Part shown: positions 32,691 to 45,429 of the stretch, one piece after another
Layout: the number at the start of each line of letters is the position of its first letter
How positions within the stretch are numbered: the first letter of the stretch is position 1
Origin: Torreya grandis
Lineage: Eukaryota > Streptophyta > Pinopsida > Cupressales > Taxaceae
DNA length: 64,000 nt
Reading direction: 5' to 3'
Assembly (NCBI GenBank): GCA_037957365.1
Contig: JARHVA010000593.1
Location: forward strand, 3,990,001 to 4,054,000
The notes under the pieces: generated by a model
The model's database searches: none
What the model was told of the DNA's origin: nothing
Seen by the model: only the letters and a program-made list of their open reading frames with translations
Position numbers and translations under genes: made by a program

Positions 32691-34550
32691 TAGATTGGGT
32701 AGTAGGTTGTTCAACAATGAGTGTGTCAAGAATCATATTGATGGTATGGGCATCGTGAAAACACTCAACATTTTTTCTCTAATTTTGGTAGGTGCATGAT
32801 TGGGAAAATGTTGTCTAAAAATTTTAAGTGCTTGATTTGAAGGTGCATTGGGGTTGTCCAACACAAAATACCCCTTGTTAATGAGGGTTTGGACAACATT
32901 TTTGAAGGTATTACACCTACTAACATCATGCCTCACTACTCGATGGAAAGCACATAGGTAATTACAATTGTATTAGCTAGGTGTTTAATGAGAATAATCA
33001 AAATTTTTAGGGGGTTTTATAGGAATAATTTTCATGATATTGGCTTTCAACAATTTCTCCAGGACTGAAGCATAAGATTCTCCAAGTGCAGTAAATTGCT
33101 TTTAATTATTTCAGTTTTAGTTTCTCATTTTTTTTTAAGGATTTATAGGAGTTTGGTTGATTGAAAGATGTTTAAGGATTAGCATTAAGGATAACCACAT
33201 TCAAAATTCCTTTATTTTGGCATTGGTTTTGGTTTGGTTACTTAGTTTAGAGGAAGAGGCCTCACTAGTTTTGTAGGTAGAGTTTTTATTTTTCAACTTT
33301 AACTTTCCTTCATCAATGACTCTATTTTATAGCTTACACACCATGGTAAAATATTTGTCAAAGGTTATGAAGCTCTAGACATGCAATGTAGAAGAGATGT
33401 GCTTGGCACATGCTTGAGAAAAAATTTCTATCAGTTCAAGTTAGGGTAAAGAGAAAGAAAGTTGATTGATTAGACTCCTCCAATGGGCTATAAAATTAGA
33501 AATAGATTCATCATCAAATTTATGGATAGAGTAAAGGTTAGTGATGGAGACTTTCTTGGAGATTTTTATTGAAAATTCATCTAAGAAAATTTGGGCTAGC
33601 TAGGTTAAGGAAAAGAGAGAGTGTTTGGTTATGGCACTATACCAGTCTAATGCTAGACCAGATAGGGACATGGGGAAGGTACAGATAAGGAGGGAATCAT
33701 CATAAGAAATCAAATAACATGCATGCCTAAATTACTTGAGGTGATATTGGGGATCTTTCTTACTTTTAAATTTAGAAAACTTTGGAAGTTCCCACTGAGG
33801 AGGATATGGTTTGATAGGGATAGATGGGTGAATGGGTTCGTTAAAAATATGGTCATATGATAAGATGTTGTGAGTACCAAAGATAGATGAATCTAAGGTA
33901 TTCATTTTATCCATGAGCATTTTCATTAGATCCATTTGGGGTTATGCACCCAAAATATTTTAAGGTTCATATTTTTGTAATGTATGGGTGACATATTGAT
34001 AACTAGCAGGAGGTTGAGGAACATCTACATATTGATATGTGGACACTGATGGTTGGGTAGATGCCATGTAGGGGTAGGTGGATGTAGGTGGTTTGGTAGT
34101 TGGTAGAGGTACATGCCCTTATGGGTTAGGGATGTAACCTACGTCACTTACAATGGGCACCTATTGAAAGGTTAAGGTGGGTTGAGTAGGAGCTATAATT
34201 GGGTTTGTAACTAAAGGAAAGGTGGTGACCTTTATACTGATTAATGGTAAGGTAAAAGGTATAGACACTACAAGATTATGAAGTGGAGTAGTGACTAATA
34301 GATTGGGGATATCTGAAGGAAGGTTGGCAATGCTAGTATTAGGTGCTCTCACAGTGAGGGGAGTATTAGTGGTTAATGGATGGGTTGCTCCTAGAGTAGA
34401 GGAGTTATTGGCAGGGGTGGAAGGCATAAGGGTATTGGTTGATTGGGTAGGTTGGTTTTCCATGTTAGTATCAAAGGGATTATTGGTGGATGAATATGCT
34501 TGAGTATTCAATGGTTTGGTGGTGACTATGGAAATAAAAGTATTCCCCAT
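32691..34550 (-). pseudogene. gag: RE4 gag, decayed
   Basis: The start at 34550 opens a 129-residue Pro/Thr/Asn-rich N-terminus (to 34161). The capsid domain begins near 33800 with QWELPKFSKFKSKKDPQYHL and continues with DSLLICTFPMSLSGLALDWY and YSIHKFDDESISNFIAHWR. A zinc-knuckle relic at about 32880-32970 reads LCAFHRVVRHDVSRCN followed by VVQTLINKGYF. Stops and one or more frameshifts interrupt it. It sits first after the leader, as expected. Confidence 0.82.
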
Positions 34551-35523
34551 AATGTGGGTTTATAGGTGAAAATAAAGTAGGGATATGGTGAGCCATGGTG
34601 CTAAGATAATGCTAAAGGGCCAAAAGATTATTATCTAAGAAGGTGGAAAAGTTTGTATATCCTTAGGAAACTACCTAAAGGAAAGAATGATTCCTCAAAG
34701 GGTGAGGAAAATCTTCTAGTTCAGAGACATACTCCATGGGTGAGGAGGTAGAAGAGGTTAATTGGTTTGGTGATAGGTTTTGTTTTACTAGAATATTTCA
34801 CTGCTAGTGAGTTAGAACCATACAAGATAAGGAAGAGAGAATACAAAAAAAATCTCACCACTCAAAAAAAGAGAAGATAAGAAATGAGAAAGGAAATCAA
34901 ACACACACTAAAATGTATATTAAGTCCTAAAGTTATTTTTAGTTTCTCTTTTGGCTTATGCCTTTAGATTTAAGAACTGTGTGACTAAAATTAACTTATA
35001 GAGTGGGTACTAAAAAAGAAGTCTATGGTTGGTTTTAGGTTGTGTTTAAGCTATTAAAAGGATCTGTATTGGAAATAAATATGTGTATTGGTATTGGGGC
35101 CTACCCTCTCACTTTACATAGTGTAGTGATAAGGGTGTCAGGTGCTTATCTAATATATACCAATTTCCAAAGTTTATACTCAACCAAAGAGCTAATTTGG
35201 TTTTCCCCTTGGTAATGACTTCCAAGTAGGATTACTAGGAAAGGGGTAAGGTGACCACTAGGTGATGAAATCCTAGTCGAGCCTTATGTCAAGTTGTCTA
35301 GACATTTGATTGATGTATGTGGTTTTGGTTTTTGTGTGTGTGATATAAGTGATGCTGAGATCAAATTATTTTGATTTAATTTAACCAAGTGAGATAAAAT
35401 TGTAAGAAACCAATGCATCTAATTGATATTAAACTTAAAAGAAATTTTAATTTCATTTATGAGAATAGAATAAAGATAAGAGCATATAGATGGAAACAAA
35501 TAAAACCCAAGTAGAGACTTAAG
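34551..35523 (-). other. RE4 leader, including conserved block
   Basis: Non-coding leader between the PBS and gag. About 35095-35255 is homologous to the leader block of RE2 (10974-11119) and RE5 (59720-59885) and includes the hairpin at 35103-35136, with arms identical to those of RE2. The rest shows no further shared sequence that I can see. Confidence 0.65.
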
Positions 35524-35545
35524 GGTCCCATCAAGTGTGCCATAA
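35524..35545 (-). promoter_or_regulatory. RE4 primer binding site
   Basis: The minus strand after the 5' LTR reads TTATGGCACACTTGATGGGA. It resembles the RE3 and RE1 sites, supporting a shared tRNA primer type. Confidence 0.65.
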
Positions 35546-36902
35546 TGTTTTTAATAATTTTAGCTTATATTTCAAGAAAGGAAAGAGAAGAAACTAAATA
35601 TGAGTATGGTACAAAAACCTATTTGGTTGTGTGTGCATCACATTATATGATTGTGGAGAAATCCTCTTTAGATTGATAGGATGACCTACAAATAAGATAA
35701 CACTAAAGCAAATGTTTGGTTAGATAGATAGTTGGGTGGATTTCCTAGTGCTAACTAGATCCCATAAGCAAGAGCTTCCTCAAGGGCTATCAATCCACAT
35801 GTTTTAAATAATTAAGTTTATAAAGTAAAAGATAAAGTACTTACATCAATAATCAAAAGGTAGTAAAGTTGAATATAAGAAATGCTTGATGAATAAGTGA
35901 CTAATATAGAAATAAATGGGTCAATACTAATGATAAATAGGTTGGGTGTGGTTTAGAAAATAGGTTAGGGGTCTATAAATAGGCAAACAAAATGAAAGTT
36001 GGATTTGGTTGAGGGTAAGTGGGGAAAATAGCTTGTTGTTATTTTCTACCATAGTGATCATTAGTGGTTAGTGTGACCTTTGATGGTTAAGGTGACCATC
36101 GATGGTTGAGATAACCATCAATAATTGGATAGACCATCAATGATCAGGATGACCATAGATGTTTATTGTGTGTTGTGTTTGGGTGATAAAAATTTAGATT
36201 GATAGGATCATAAAAGGTAATTATGGGAGATTGGTTTGTGCTGGGCTGATTATAAAATCAAAATAAAGTAATTGATAGATTGAAAACAAATACTCAACTT
36301 ACCAGAGATTGATCAAAAGAATGGTTGAGGTGGTTGGCTCATTGGTGGAGTTTAGGATGATTTTGGTAGAGTAACAATACTTAGATGTCAGTTGAGGTGT
36401 GGTGGTAAGTTAGCTCTCTATCATGATGACTTGATCACTAGAATACTAGAAGAAGTGACCTATAAATAAACTTTGGATGAAAAATCTATTGATGTTGTGA
36501 ATGGATCCTTTTTCACCTCTTGCTATCCTCTTATTATAGGCAAGGAAGGAGAGGTGCAACAAGATGTTAACAAGGGGTCTAACTTGTTATCTAATTTTAA
36601 CTTTGACATACATGGTCTTGCACATGAATTAGAAATTCTAATTATAGAAAATTAAGTCAGAGTAAAGGGTCAGTTGAGATGGTTTAGACAATAGAACCTG
36701 ACTATTGATGGTTAGGGTGACCATTGATATTTAAGGGCTGAGTTCAAATTAAGTTAAAAAGTGGGTTAATTCATTAGGTAAAAATGATGAGTGTTATGTA
36801 GGTTTTGGGTTGTATGGTGAAGGCTGGGCTCAAGGGGTCCTGATGTGGTATAAGGGAATTGCAACATTTAGAATTGTCATGTGTGAATTTTTGGTATCTA
36901 TA
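35546..36902 (-). repeat. RE4 5' LTR
   Basis: On the plus strand it runs from TGTTTTTAAT to GTATCTATA. It matches 20051-21408. The six-unit 19-bp array is at 36056-36169 with two more units at 36700-36737. The plus strand carries TCTATAAATAGG near 35970, which is a TATA-like box in antisense to the element. Confidence 0.9.
36056..36169. repeat. 19-bp tandem array, six units (RE4 LTR copy 2)
   Basis: Units start at 36056, 36075, 36094, 36113, 36132 and 36151. The unit at 36094 contains the intact palindrome ACCATCGATGGT. Confidence 0.9.
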
Positions 36903-36907
36903 GTAGG

Positions 36908-39023
36908 GATTTACCTTAGACAAATTATCTAAAATAAAACTCCTAAAGGTAGATTTATTTTGAAAAAAATGTTCGAGTCATAACTATTTTTTTCATAAAA
37001 AATTTACTACAATAATTTCCTCAAAGACCAATTTTTTTAGATAAAATGTCTGATGCAAAAAGCTAAGTATTGATTTATTTCAAACAAATTGTCTGAGATA
37101 GGAACCCTATAGACTTAATTATTTTATAAAAATTATCTAAAACAAATGTCTCGAAGACTCATTTATTTAGAGGAAAGTGGCTAAGAAAAAAATCTAAGGA
37201 AATTATCCATCACAATATGCCTGATGTAAAAACTCTAACAAATTTTATTATTCAATAAAATTGATCTAGTAGAGAGAAGACAGGTGAACCAACATCAAAT
37301 AAAGGCTATAAAAAATAGGCATTTGATTTCAAAAATATTGTATATGGTCATGTGGATGTCAAATATGTTCATGTAGATGTCAAATACAGGCACATAGATG
37401 TCAAAGTATATCCTCATGAAGTAGCCATTTAATTTCAAACATTCAAGATCAACAATCAACATTTAATCATATAGGAGATCCAATGGTGAGTGATGAATGA
37501 TAGGATAGTGGGTCCAGGTAGATCAAATGGATCATATTTAATTATGGATTCATATCTAATGGTGAGCAAAGGGTCAAAAGGGTTAGCAAATCTTAAAGGT
37601 AAATGTGTGCATGCCAAGTGTAAATAATGCATTAGACTAGCTAGAGATCAATGATCAATGTTAATTCATATAAATAAAGATAAATGGTGTGAGACGGGTC
37701 AAAATATCAATAGGCTAAGTCAATTTTTAATATCCAATCAAACAAAGGTAATCCCAAACATGTTTGATGGAAGTTTATGGGGTAGTTTTTGACCCAAGAA
37801 AGTAAATACAAAGGGACCAGAGCTCGAGCATGATCCCAGTTGAACCAATAGGACTATACATTGACAATATAGCTCCATATAGGTAAAATAGGTATTCTAG
37901 ACCTAATAAAGAGATCTAAGATGGACTAATAGTGTTGAAGTAGGACTAAGTAGTCTACAAGTTTCCATGGATATTATGACTATGTGAAAACCAATAATTA
38001 GATTAGTTTTCACCTATAATGGACATGTGTTCGATATTGGAGCAAATACAAATGTAAACATGATCATGGAAAGATATCTCACCTATCATTAGGGTCACAT
38101 TTTTTATAAATAGTTATTTATGGCTACCCAAAGTAGATATGGCATAATTATATCAATTCTAAGACATGGTCCTCATTAGCAGATCATTAGATAATGGCAT
38201 GGCGTTCTAAGGACATTGGGTGGATGGATAAGGATTATGAGCATTAAATTATTTTACAAAATTTATTCCTCATTGATAAGGTCATGAGTCAGTGCCCTCA
38301 AATTGGTGGTAATCCATCAAAAGTGGTTGGGCCTATTTCAATACATAATTCTCTCTCTCTTTCCCTTTTCTATAAATATAGGCTTTGAAGCCTTCAAATG
38401 GATCCCTCTTTTTGGTATGATAAAACTCTACAAATTTTTTTATTGTAACACCTTTTGATGTAATAAAGACTGAATTCTATCATTTTCCAAGCTAAATTAA
38501 AGTGTGTCTTATGAATTCATATAATGTGGTTAAGTGAATGTATATTCCTTATCTATGTCTAAGTTTTCTCACCTTCATGAGATACTTAGTATCTCTCACA
38601 TTCATTATAAGTGAAATTTTATAGTTTTTTATTTATCTTAAGAGTGGATATCCACCCTCTCATATTATTTTGATAACTAATATGTGCCTTATTTTGAAAT
38701 ATTTATGTGGGACTAATATTTTTTGGTCTTGAATACATCTTATAGTGTCTCTTTTGTGAGTTTTAGTGATTGAATCATTGGTTCATCACCTCTTTTTTCA
38801 TGTTTTCATAAGTTATTGTTAAAATCTCTCTCCCTTTTCTAATCAAATACTAGTTTAGGTTTAGTACAGGTGATAGATTGAAAAAGAATTTAACCTTTTA
38901 TAGAGGTTTGATCCATTATTAGGATACCCATAGACTAGGATTGGTCCCATGTTAGACTAGATTTGAGTAAGAGGACCTAAACAATCCCTTTCTCAACTAG
39001 GGTATAAATCTAGAACACCAATA
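36908..39023 (+). repeat. RE3 5' LTR, right fragment
   Basis: It resumes RE3 after the RE4 target duplication (GTAGG, 36903-36907) and ends ACACCAATA. The first ~350 bp contain diverged internal repeats around AATTATCTAAAA and GTCTGATGCAAAAA. A TATA-like box TATAAATATA lies at 38371-38380 and an AATAAAG signal near 38463. It aligns with 45840-47447 and then 62005-62529. Confidence 0.86.
38371..38380 (+). promoter_or_regulatory. TATA-like box in RE3 LTR
   Basis: TATAAATATA is followed by AGGCTTTGAAGCC. In the 3' LTR the same place reads TAAAAATATA (about 47320), a decayed copy. Confidence 0.55.
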
Positions 39024-39045
39024 GTTTTGGCATGCCCGATGGGAT
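39024..39045 (+). promoter_or_regulatory. RE3 primer binding site
   Basis: TTTTGGCATGCCCGATGGGA follows the 5' LTR end. The pattern is shared with RE4 and, less well, RE1. Confidence 0.65.
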
Positions 39046-39229
39046 GAAGTTTCCTTAGCATAATGAAAGCTTGAATATTGAGAAGAAGAAAATTTAAAAG
39101 GAGACATCTACCATCATCAAAAGTTGGAGATCCTTCAAGTTGTAGAACTCAAAGAATCTTTCAGATAGTGTTTTCATGCCAAAGTTACAACAAGGTCATA
39201 AAGTAAAGGTATTCCTTTTGAATTCATTA

Positions 39230-40740
39230 AGTTACCTTCTATTTCTTACAAAAAATCAATATTAAATAAGACCAAACCTTATCCTCAAAAGAAATTTTCA
39301 CCTCCTGGTCATCTTATTATTTTAGTCCAAGCTATTGTCCCCATTAGCCAAATCTCTTTTTCCCAAATGGTTATTAGGAATCAAGTGTTTATTCCATTCA
39401 ATAGGGTTAGTCCCCTGAATTTATCCCAATATGATGGCATCCCTATGTCTACCCTAAAGAGTATTCCTTTCTTCTTAGGAGAATGGGATAAAAATACTAC
39501 TATTTAGCATATCCAAGATTTTGCCAACATTTTTTCTATTAACAATATTACTCAAGATAATGTGACTATCAAACTACTTGTCACCTCTTTTAAAGGAAAA
39601 GCATTGAAATGGTATATGAATCTTCCTTTGACCTTTGTTTCTACTTGGTATGAGTTATGTACAACCTTAGTTAGGCAATTTGAAGATAAGTCTAATCATC
39701 TATATTGGTTAAACAACTAACTACCATACAAAGGCACCCCCATGAGTTCATGTCTGATTTTAACCTCAAATTCCAAAAGACATGGAATAGGATACCTACA
39801 TTGGTTAGGCCATCCTAGAGTATGAATTTTTTTAGTATATTAAGGACCTTAATTTTGATATTAGTGTCATGATACATTCCATTGGTGGTAATACATTTTC
39901 AAATTCCTATGAAATTGCAATAAGAATAGGAAATAGCTTAATATAAGCTTTTAATCTTGATCTAAGGAATTTAATGCCTATATTCCAAGGATTTAAACAT
40001 GTTCTTCCTCCTCAATTTCCTCATATCCCATCAATAGCTCCTATTCTATCTCCTAAAGCCTAAGTTGTAGCCCCTTCTAATCAAGCTAGTGAAATTAGAG
40101 CTATGAAAAGTATGCAAAAATATTTTGGGAAGGAGTTTTTTCAACTCAATCGACAATAATACCAAGTTAGACCTTATTAGTATTAAAAAATTAACACTTA
40201 TTAGTCATTACATAACCAAACACCTCCTTATCAAGGTTTCAAGGATAATAGGCAACCTTACCAAAATCAAGGAACCATAACTCAAACTAAACTATATGCA
40301 TCTCTTGATCCTAATTTACTTTCTAATTTAAAATATATGGTTCCTAAAAATAACCTAATCCAAGATTTAGGTTGGTAGCTATTCAATCTAAATGACACTC
40401 AAAACCAAGCCTTAATATCATAGGATACTACTATGCCACAAATGACACAAGAATAGTTCTCTCTTCAACATGGTCAGTATCAAAAAATGATTATGGCATC
40501 CCAAGGAGAGGCTAAAAAATCTCTAGGTTATCCTAATGCCATAAATTCTAATTTTTAATTAGATGATCATATTGTATTCAATCAAGTTGGTGAAATTAAC
40601 AACACAAATGGTCAAGTTGCAGCTATAACTACAACTAAAAGAAGAGTAGTTGAGGAAGCTCAAGATGTGAACAATGCTTGTATGGTTCCTAATTTTATTT
40701 CCAAGAGTGTCAAAGATCAACATTCTATCCCTATATCATA
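39230..40740 (+). pseudogene. gag: RE3 gag, decayed
   Basis: A retrotransposon gag capsid domain is clear between about 39420 and 39780: YDGIPMSTLKSIPFFLGEW, then FANIFSINNITQDNVTIKLL and the signature FKGKALKWYMNLPLTF followed by TWYELCTTLVRQFED. N-terminal (39230-39420) and C-terminal parts are recognisable only as low-similarity frames with stops. A zinc knuckle was not found. It precedes protease in the same direction. Confidence 0.78.
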
Positions 40741-41079
40741 AAAAAAACATAATGTGTAAGCAGGGAAGGTTCCCCAAATGCCACTAATTTGAGAACTAGT
40801 GGTTCAAAAGTTATATCCAAAGGTTAGTGGAACCTCTTTTAGCATAATACATCAAATAAAGAAATAAAATTTTAGAATTATCATGTGGCATTCCCTTGTT
40901 ATTATAGGTCAAAAATACATTCTCATTCAAGAGATTTCAGCTCTTAAGATGTTTAAAGGACTAGTTGAGAAACAAGGAGTTGTCTTGACTAATTTAGATT
41001 AGGAAATAAAATAACAAGATCAGTAGGTACATAACATGAAAAAGGTTGAAAAAATAAATTTAAAATAAAATAAAACCCA

Positions 41080-41480
41080 TCCCTTTTATCTCTCTTTGAT
41101 ATTAGGTGACTACTTAGTTCATAATTATATGTTAGATAGTGGAGCTAGTAGCACTGTCATGCCCAAGCAAATTATAGACAAGCTGGGTATTGTCCATGAG
41201 CCAAATACCAACAGAGTATTGAAATTAGATAGGTCACCAATGAAGATAATATGAATGATTAAGGATCTAAATTTGACATTTCATATTTGCCCCAATGTTA
41301 CAATTAGACAAGATGTATTAGTAGTAGTAGTAGTGGACTTAACTCCATAGTTTACCATGTACCTATCAAGGGACTTTACTTCAAAGATTGGAGGATATTT
41401 ATTCACTGATTGGAAATATTTGATGTTCAAAATTAGGTATGGTACCAAGGTAAAAATAAATTTTTAACCTATTACAATAT
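41080..41480 (+). pseudogene. RE3 aspartic protease, active-site motif intact
   Basis: The active site DSGAS at 41135-41149 is intact within YMLDSGASSTVMPKQI and DKLGIVHEPN. The downstream strand block reads KDLNLTFHICPNVTIRQD and LSRDFTSKIGGY. A few stops (41250, 41349) and a GTA-repeat expansion near 41320 break the frame. Of the proteases in the window, this is the only one whose catalytic triplet survives. Confidence 0.82.
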
Positions 41481-41734
41481 TGCATTTGGAGCCATATATG
41501 CCAAGTATGGTGAATACTAATTATGTTATCTCGAACAAGGTATTAGAAAATAGTGAGGTGGAAACTAAGTCACCTCTAGATGGAGTTTTAGATTATTTCA
41601 TTGATGAGTGGGAATCTAATTTGCATGATCATGATACTTAAAAGTTAATTGAAGAATAATGACATGATTTCTATTAGCTTCATGAATATGATATACCAAT
41701 TCCAGCTTTGATGAAGGATGATCAACCTAGTGAT

Positions 41735-42190
41735 GGCATGTGGCAGCTATACTTTGATGGATCCAGGAACAAACATGACACTAGAGCTAGAATGATGTTA
41801 ATTTATCTATTCAATCAAATGTATTCTTTTCTCTCAATTTTAATTTTTTTTTGATAATTTTACTAAATATGAAGCACTAGTGCATGGTTTGCAATGGGCA
41901 AGAAAGATGAAGGTCAATACCTTACAAGTTTTTGGTGATAATGAACTGGTAGTTCACCAAGTAAGAGGACTTAATTTATGTAATAACCCACTAATTAGGT
42001 CCTATAATAATAGAGTTTGGGACTTACTTGAATACTTTCAAGCTTTCAATATTTGTGCCATATCAAGAAATAAGAACACGCATGAAGATACGTTAGCTAC
42101 AATTGGGTCACAATTCAATATCCTAGATGACATAAAGAATGAAAAGGTTCAATCACACATCAAGGTGATTTTAAGGCCTTTTGTCCCAAA
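41735..42190 (+). pseudogene. RE3 RNase H-like domain upstream of RT
   Basis: Visible motifs are WQLYFDGSRNKHD (first Asp), NFTKYEALVHGLQWAR (Glu), VFGDNELVVHQVRGL (Asp) and RNKNTHEDTLATIGS (last Asp region, as N..AD.LA). All four catalytic positions of an aRH-type RNase H can be read. The 108-residue open frame from 41880 covers the second half; a frameshift near 41850 separates it from the first. It lies between protease and RT, not between RT and integrase as in RE1 and RE4. Confidence 0.78.
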
Positions 42191-42559
42191 CAACCATGAT
42201 AATTAGAAAGTATTTGAAGATGATATGTATTTTTTTAGGTTCTTATAAGAGGAATATGAATTCTCCTCAAGGAACTAAGATAAACATTTGTAGCAGTATG
42301 GTGACTAGATTATGTAACTATAAGAAAAATAATTTGCCTAAAGGGTTGGTCACCCTTGAAAACATATTCATCAGATATGATTAATTGAGAAAAGAAAAAT
42401 TTTCTTTATGAACCAAGAAAAGACACTATACAAATGTGAAGATTGCAATTGGTAAGAGGTTAGTTGGGAAAAGTTTTCACATATTCAGAGAAGGAAAATT
42501 TTATTAAGTTATGTTCAATATTTGTAGATGTTTTTGCATGGTAGTACAATGACCTTAAA

Positions 42560-43430
42560 GTATTTGATCCAAGTCTAGATAAACATACCATTGAGTTAGA
42601 GGATGATACTATGCTAGTTAGATAAAGACAAAATACTATTAACCCAAAGATTTAACCTTTGATAGAGCCAAGTTTCATAAACTCATTGAGTCAACTATAA
42701 TATTTCTAATTAAGCATTGAAACTAGGTGGTAAACCTAATTTTAGTATGGAAAAAGAATGGTAAAATAAGACTATGTGTTAACTTTCATGACTTGAACAA
42801 TGATTCTCTTAAAGACCACCATACATTACCATTAATGTAGAAAATTTTACAGTTAGTTATAGGTTTAAAAATTTTCTCCTTATTGAATGGCTACAATGGT
42901 TATAATCAAATTTTAGTGAAAAAAGAAGACCTATTCAAAATAGCCTTCACCACAAAGTGGGGGACATTTGCATATAGAAAGATGCCATTTGATTTATCTA
43001 ATGATGGATAAATTTTTTAATAAGCCATAATTATGGAATTATAAGGTCTCCTTAACAAGTTCATACTTATTTATCTAGATGACATAATGGTGCAGATGAT
43101 CCTATTATTCACCTCAGACATGTATTTAAAAGCTGGAAATTTAGGGTGTCTTTAAATCCTAAAAAGTGTGACCTTTTAGTTCATGAAGGTAAGAATATTG
43201 GACATGTAATTTTAAAATATGGTACGATCATAGATCCTAATAGGATAGACTCAATTCTTGCACTTTCCTTGCCTAAACACAAGAAAGATCTATAAAGCTT
43301 CTTAGGCAAGATCAATTTTATAAGAAGATAAATTTTATATTTTGATACTTTATCTAAGACACTCATAACCATGCTAAATAAGGGTCAGAGTTTTAGTTGG
43401 TCCAAAGAAGGAGTAAGAAGCTTTGAATAA
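42560..43430 (+). pseudogene. RE3 reverse transcriptase, decayed
   Basis: Fingers and palm read VWKKNGKIRLCVNFHDLN, then FSLLNGYNGYNQI and FTTKWGTFAYRKMPF. The catalytic box YLDD is intact at 43072-43083. The thumb and connection (43090-43430) are readable in pieces in shifted frames. Stops and frameshifts make it inactive. Confidence 0.83.
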
Positions 43431-43912
43431 ATCAAGAAAACTATAGCTAGTGCTCCTACACTCTTGAACCCTGATTTCACAAAGGTTTTCTTCTTGTACA
43501 CCTATGCTAATATTGACATTATTTTATGTATCCTCATATAAAAAAATTAAGATACTTTAGATCAACTAATAGCCTTCTTCAGTCAAGGATTATATGAGTA
43601 TGAAATAAGGTACTATTTTGTTGAGAAGCATGTACTTTTAGTTATAAAGTCTCTTAAGAAGTTTAGGTACTTGTTGTCTAATAATAAGATACATTTTATG
43701 GTTACACATCCAAGTGTCAAGTATTTCCTCTTGAATAAGGATATAAATGACAAGAGATCTAGTTGGATAACCACAGTCATAGAATATGACATTGAGATCA
43801 AGGTCACAAAGTTGATTATAGGCAAAGGAATTTGTGAACATCTAGCCCAAGACTTTCAAGAGGCCAATGAGTTGCTTATGGTGTCAAACAATGAAGAAGT
43901 TGAAAATGATTA
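43431..43912 (+). pseudogene. RE3 RNase H, decayed
   Basis: Classical gypsy RNase H: IAFFSQGLYEYEIRYYFVE, then KHVLLVIKSLKKFRYLL, a TVxTD-type strand and LLNKDINDKRSSW. It ends with KLIIGKGICEHLAQDF, where G.G.xxDHLSR is usual. The open frame 43671-43913 covers the C-terminal half. It directly follows RT. Confidence 0.8.
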
Positions 43913-43959
43913 GATCTCACCTTATAGCTAGTTCTAAGATATGGTAATATAATTAAAAT

Positions 43960-45180
43960 ATGGTGTTTATCCTTCTCATATGACCCCTTCAAAGAGGAGA
44001 TATTTTAGATTGGAATCAATTCTTTTTCTCCTTGTTGATGATGTGTTGTTCAAAAAGGATATTAATAACATGTTGATAAGGTGTATAGAGCCAGGTCAAA
44101 CACTTATATTTCTTGATAAATTCCATGATGGACATAGTAGAGGTCATTATTCATCAATAATAAAAACCCAAAAGATCATGATAGGTGGGTATTACTAGCC
44201 AAATATATTTGGTGATTATCATACATGGACTAGGAAATGCAAATAATGTGCTATGTTTATTGGGAAAGTTAATATTGTAGCCTTACCTCTCTAACCAATT
44301 TAAGTGAATCAACCCTTTTTCTAATGGGGATTGTAATTTATTGGTCTCATTAACCCCTATTCAATCTTAGGACACAAATGGATCCTAACTACCATAGATT
44401 ATTTTACTAGATGGACAAAAGTAGTGGCATTGAAATAAGCCAATCAAATCAATGTTTTGGACTTCTATGAAGGTTTACTTATTAGATTTGGAATCCATTT
44501 AACTATTATTTTTGATAATACTATGGATTTTATAAGGTCTGAGATCAACCAGTGGGTAGTTCAACATAGTTTTTTTCTTAGTACCTCATCAAACTATTAC
44601 CCACAAGGTAATAGCATTGCTAATTCCACTAACAAATTTTTTTTGAAGATCATTAGGAGGACTTTTGAAGACAATTAGAGGTCATGGCATCTCAAATTAA
44701 AGTTAGATCTATGGGATGATAATATCACCAATAAAAGGTCAATAGCCAATTCTCCATACAAGGTAATATATGGTAAGGAAGCAAGAATGTCTATTTCTCT
44801 TGAATTCTCTACTTTTGAACTAATGCATCAACTTGATCTTTTAGAAAATGAGCCAATGGAAATATGATATATTGAGCTCATGGAGCTATAAGAGACAAGG
44901 CATCAGTCCATGTTCACTACAAAGGCCCATAAAGTCATGGTAAAGAAATATTTTGACAAAGGAACTTCTTTAAGAAGTTTTCTAGGAGATTTGGTCCTTA
45001 AATGGGATGAGGAAAAAACTAAGATAGAAAGGCATACAAAGTTTGAATCTCTTTTGAGTGGTTCATTTACAATCTCTTGTTGTAAATCCCATAATGATTT
45101 CTAGCTTGTAGAAATGGATGGTGAGGAGATTTCTATCCTAGTCAATGGGATACATATGAAACACTAATATTGAGGAAGCT
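43960..45180 (+). pseudogene. RE3 integrase, decayed
   Basis: The zinc domain (43980-44250) reads FHDGHSRGHYSSIIKTQ, then GGYY and a CK.C block. The core has ILTTIDYFTRWTKVVAL (first Asp) and TIIFDNTMDF (second Asp). The third site reads NSIANSTNKFF, so the catalytic Glu appears lost. YKVIYGKEARMSISLEF and a chromodomain-free C-terminal strand region (WDEEKTKIERHTKF) follow. Only a few stops are present. Confidence 0.82.
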
Positions 45181-45429
45181 AAGTCCCCTGTACATAATTT
45201 ATTTTCTTTCTTCCAAGTGTTGGTTTTGACACATTATTTTATTTATGTTTTATCCCAAATAAGTGCATTGTTTGCACATTTGTTTTGATAGGTTATTTCC
45301 CCTTTTTTGGTGGAATTCTTTACCTTTTTAGTCAAGAGGTTTGTTTTAGTCATGGAAGAGATGTATTATTTGTAAATGGTCTAAGCTCTCAAGCATAGTA
45401 GGCATGATACCTAGCTGAGTCACTGAAGA
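45181..45429 (+). other. RE3 region between integrase and 3' LTR
   Basis: Short and non-coding. No antisense ORF is present, unlike RE4 and RE5. A convincing polypurine tract just before 45430 was not seen, so the exact LTR start rests on alignment to 19689. Confidence 0.55.

Larger units (their letters stand above)
20051..36902 (-). mobile_element. RE4: Tat-like retrotransposon with opposite-strand PMD ORF
   Basis: The element is 16.9 kb with LTRs at 35546-36902 (5' in element sense) and 20051-21408 (3'), 1357 and 1358 bp. The target duplication is GTTGG/GTAGG. The minus strand carries gag (34550-32700), protease (about 30850-30471), RT, RH, aRH and integrase to about 26250. The plus strand carries a PMD-related ORF (23041-24700) between integrase and 3' LTR. 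Over the first ~85 bp the two LTRs differ at about 11 positions by eye, so the insertion is old. Domain order and the antisense ORF fit the Tat lineage. Confidence 0.9.
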
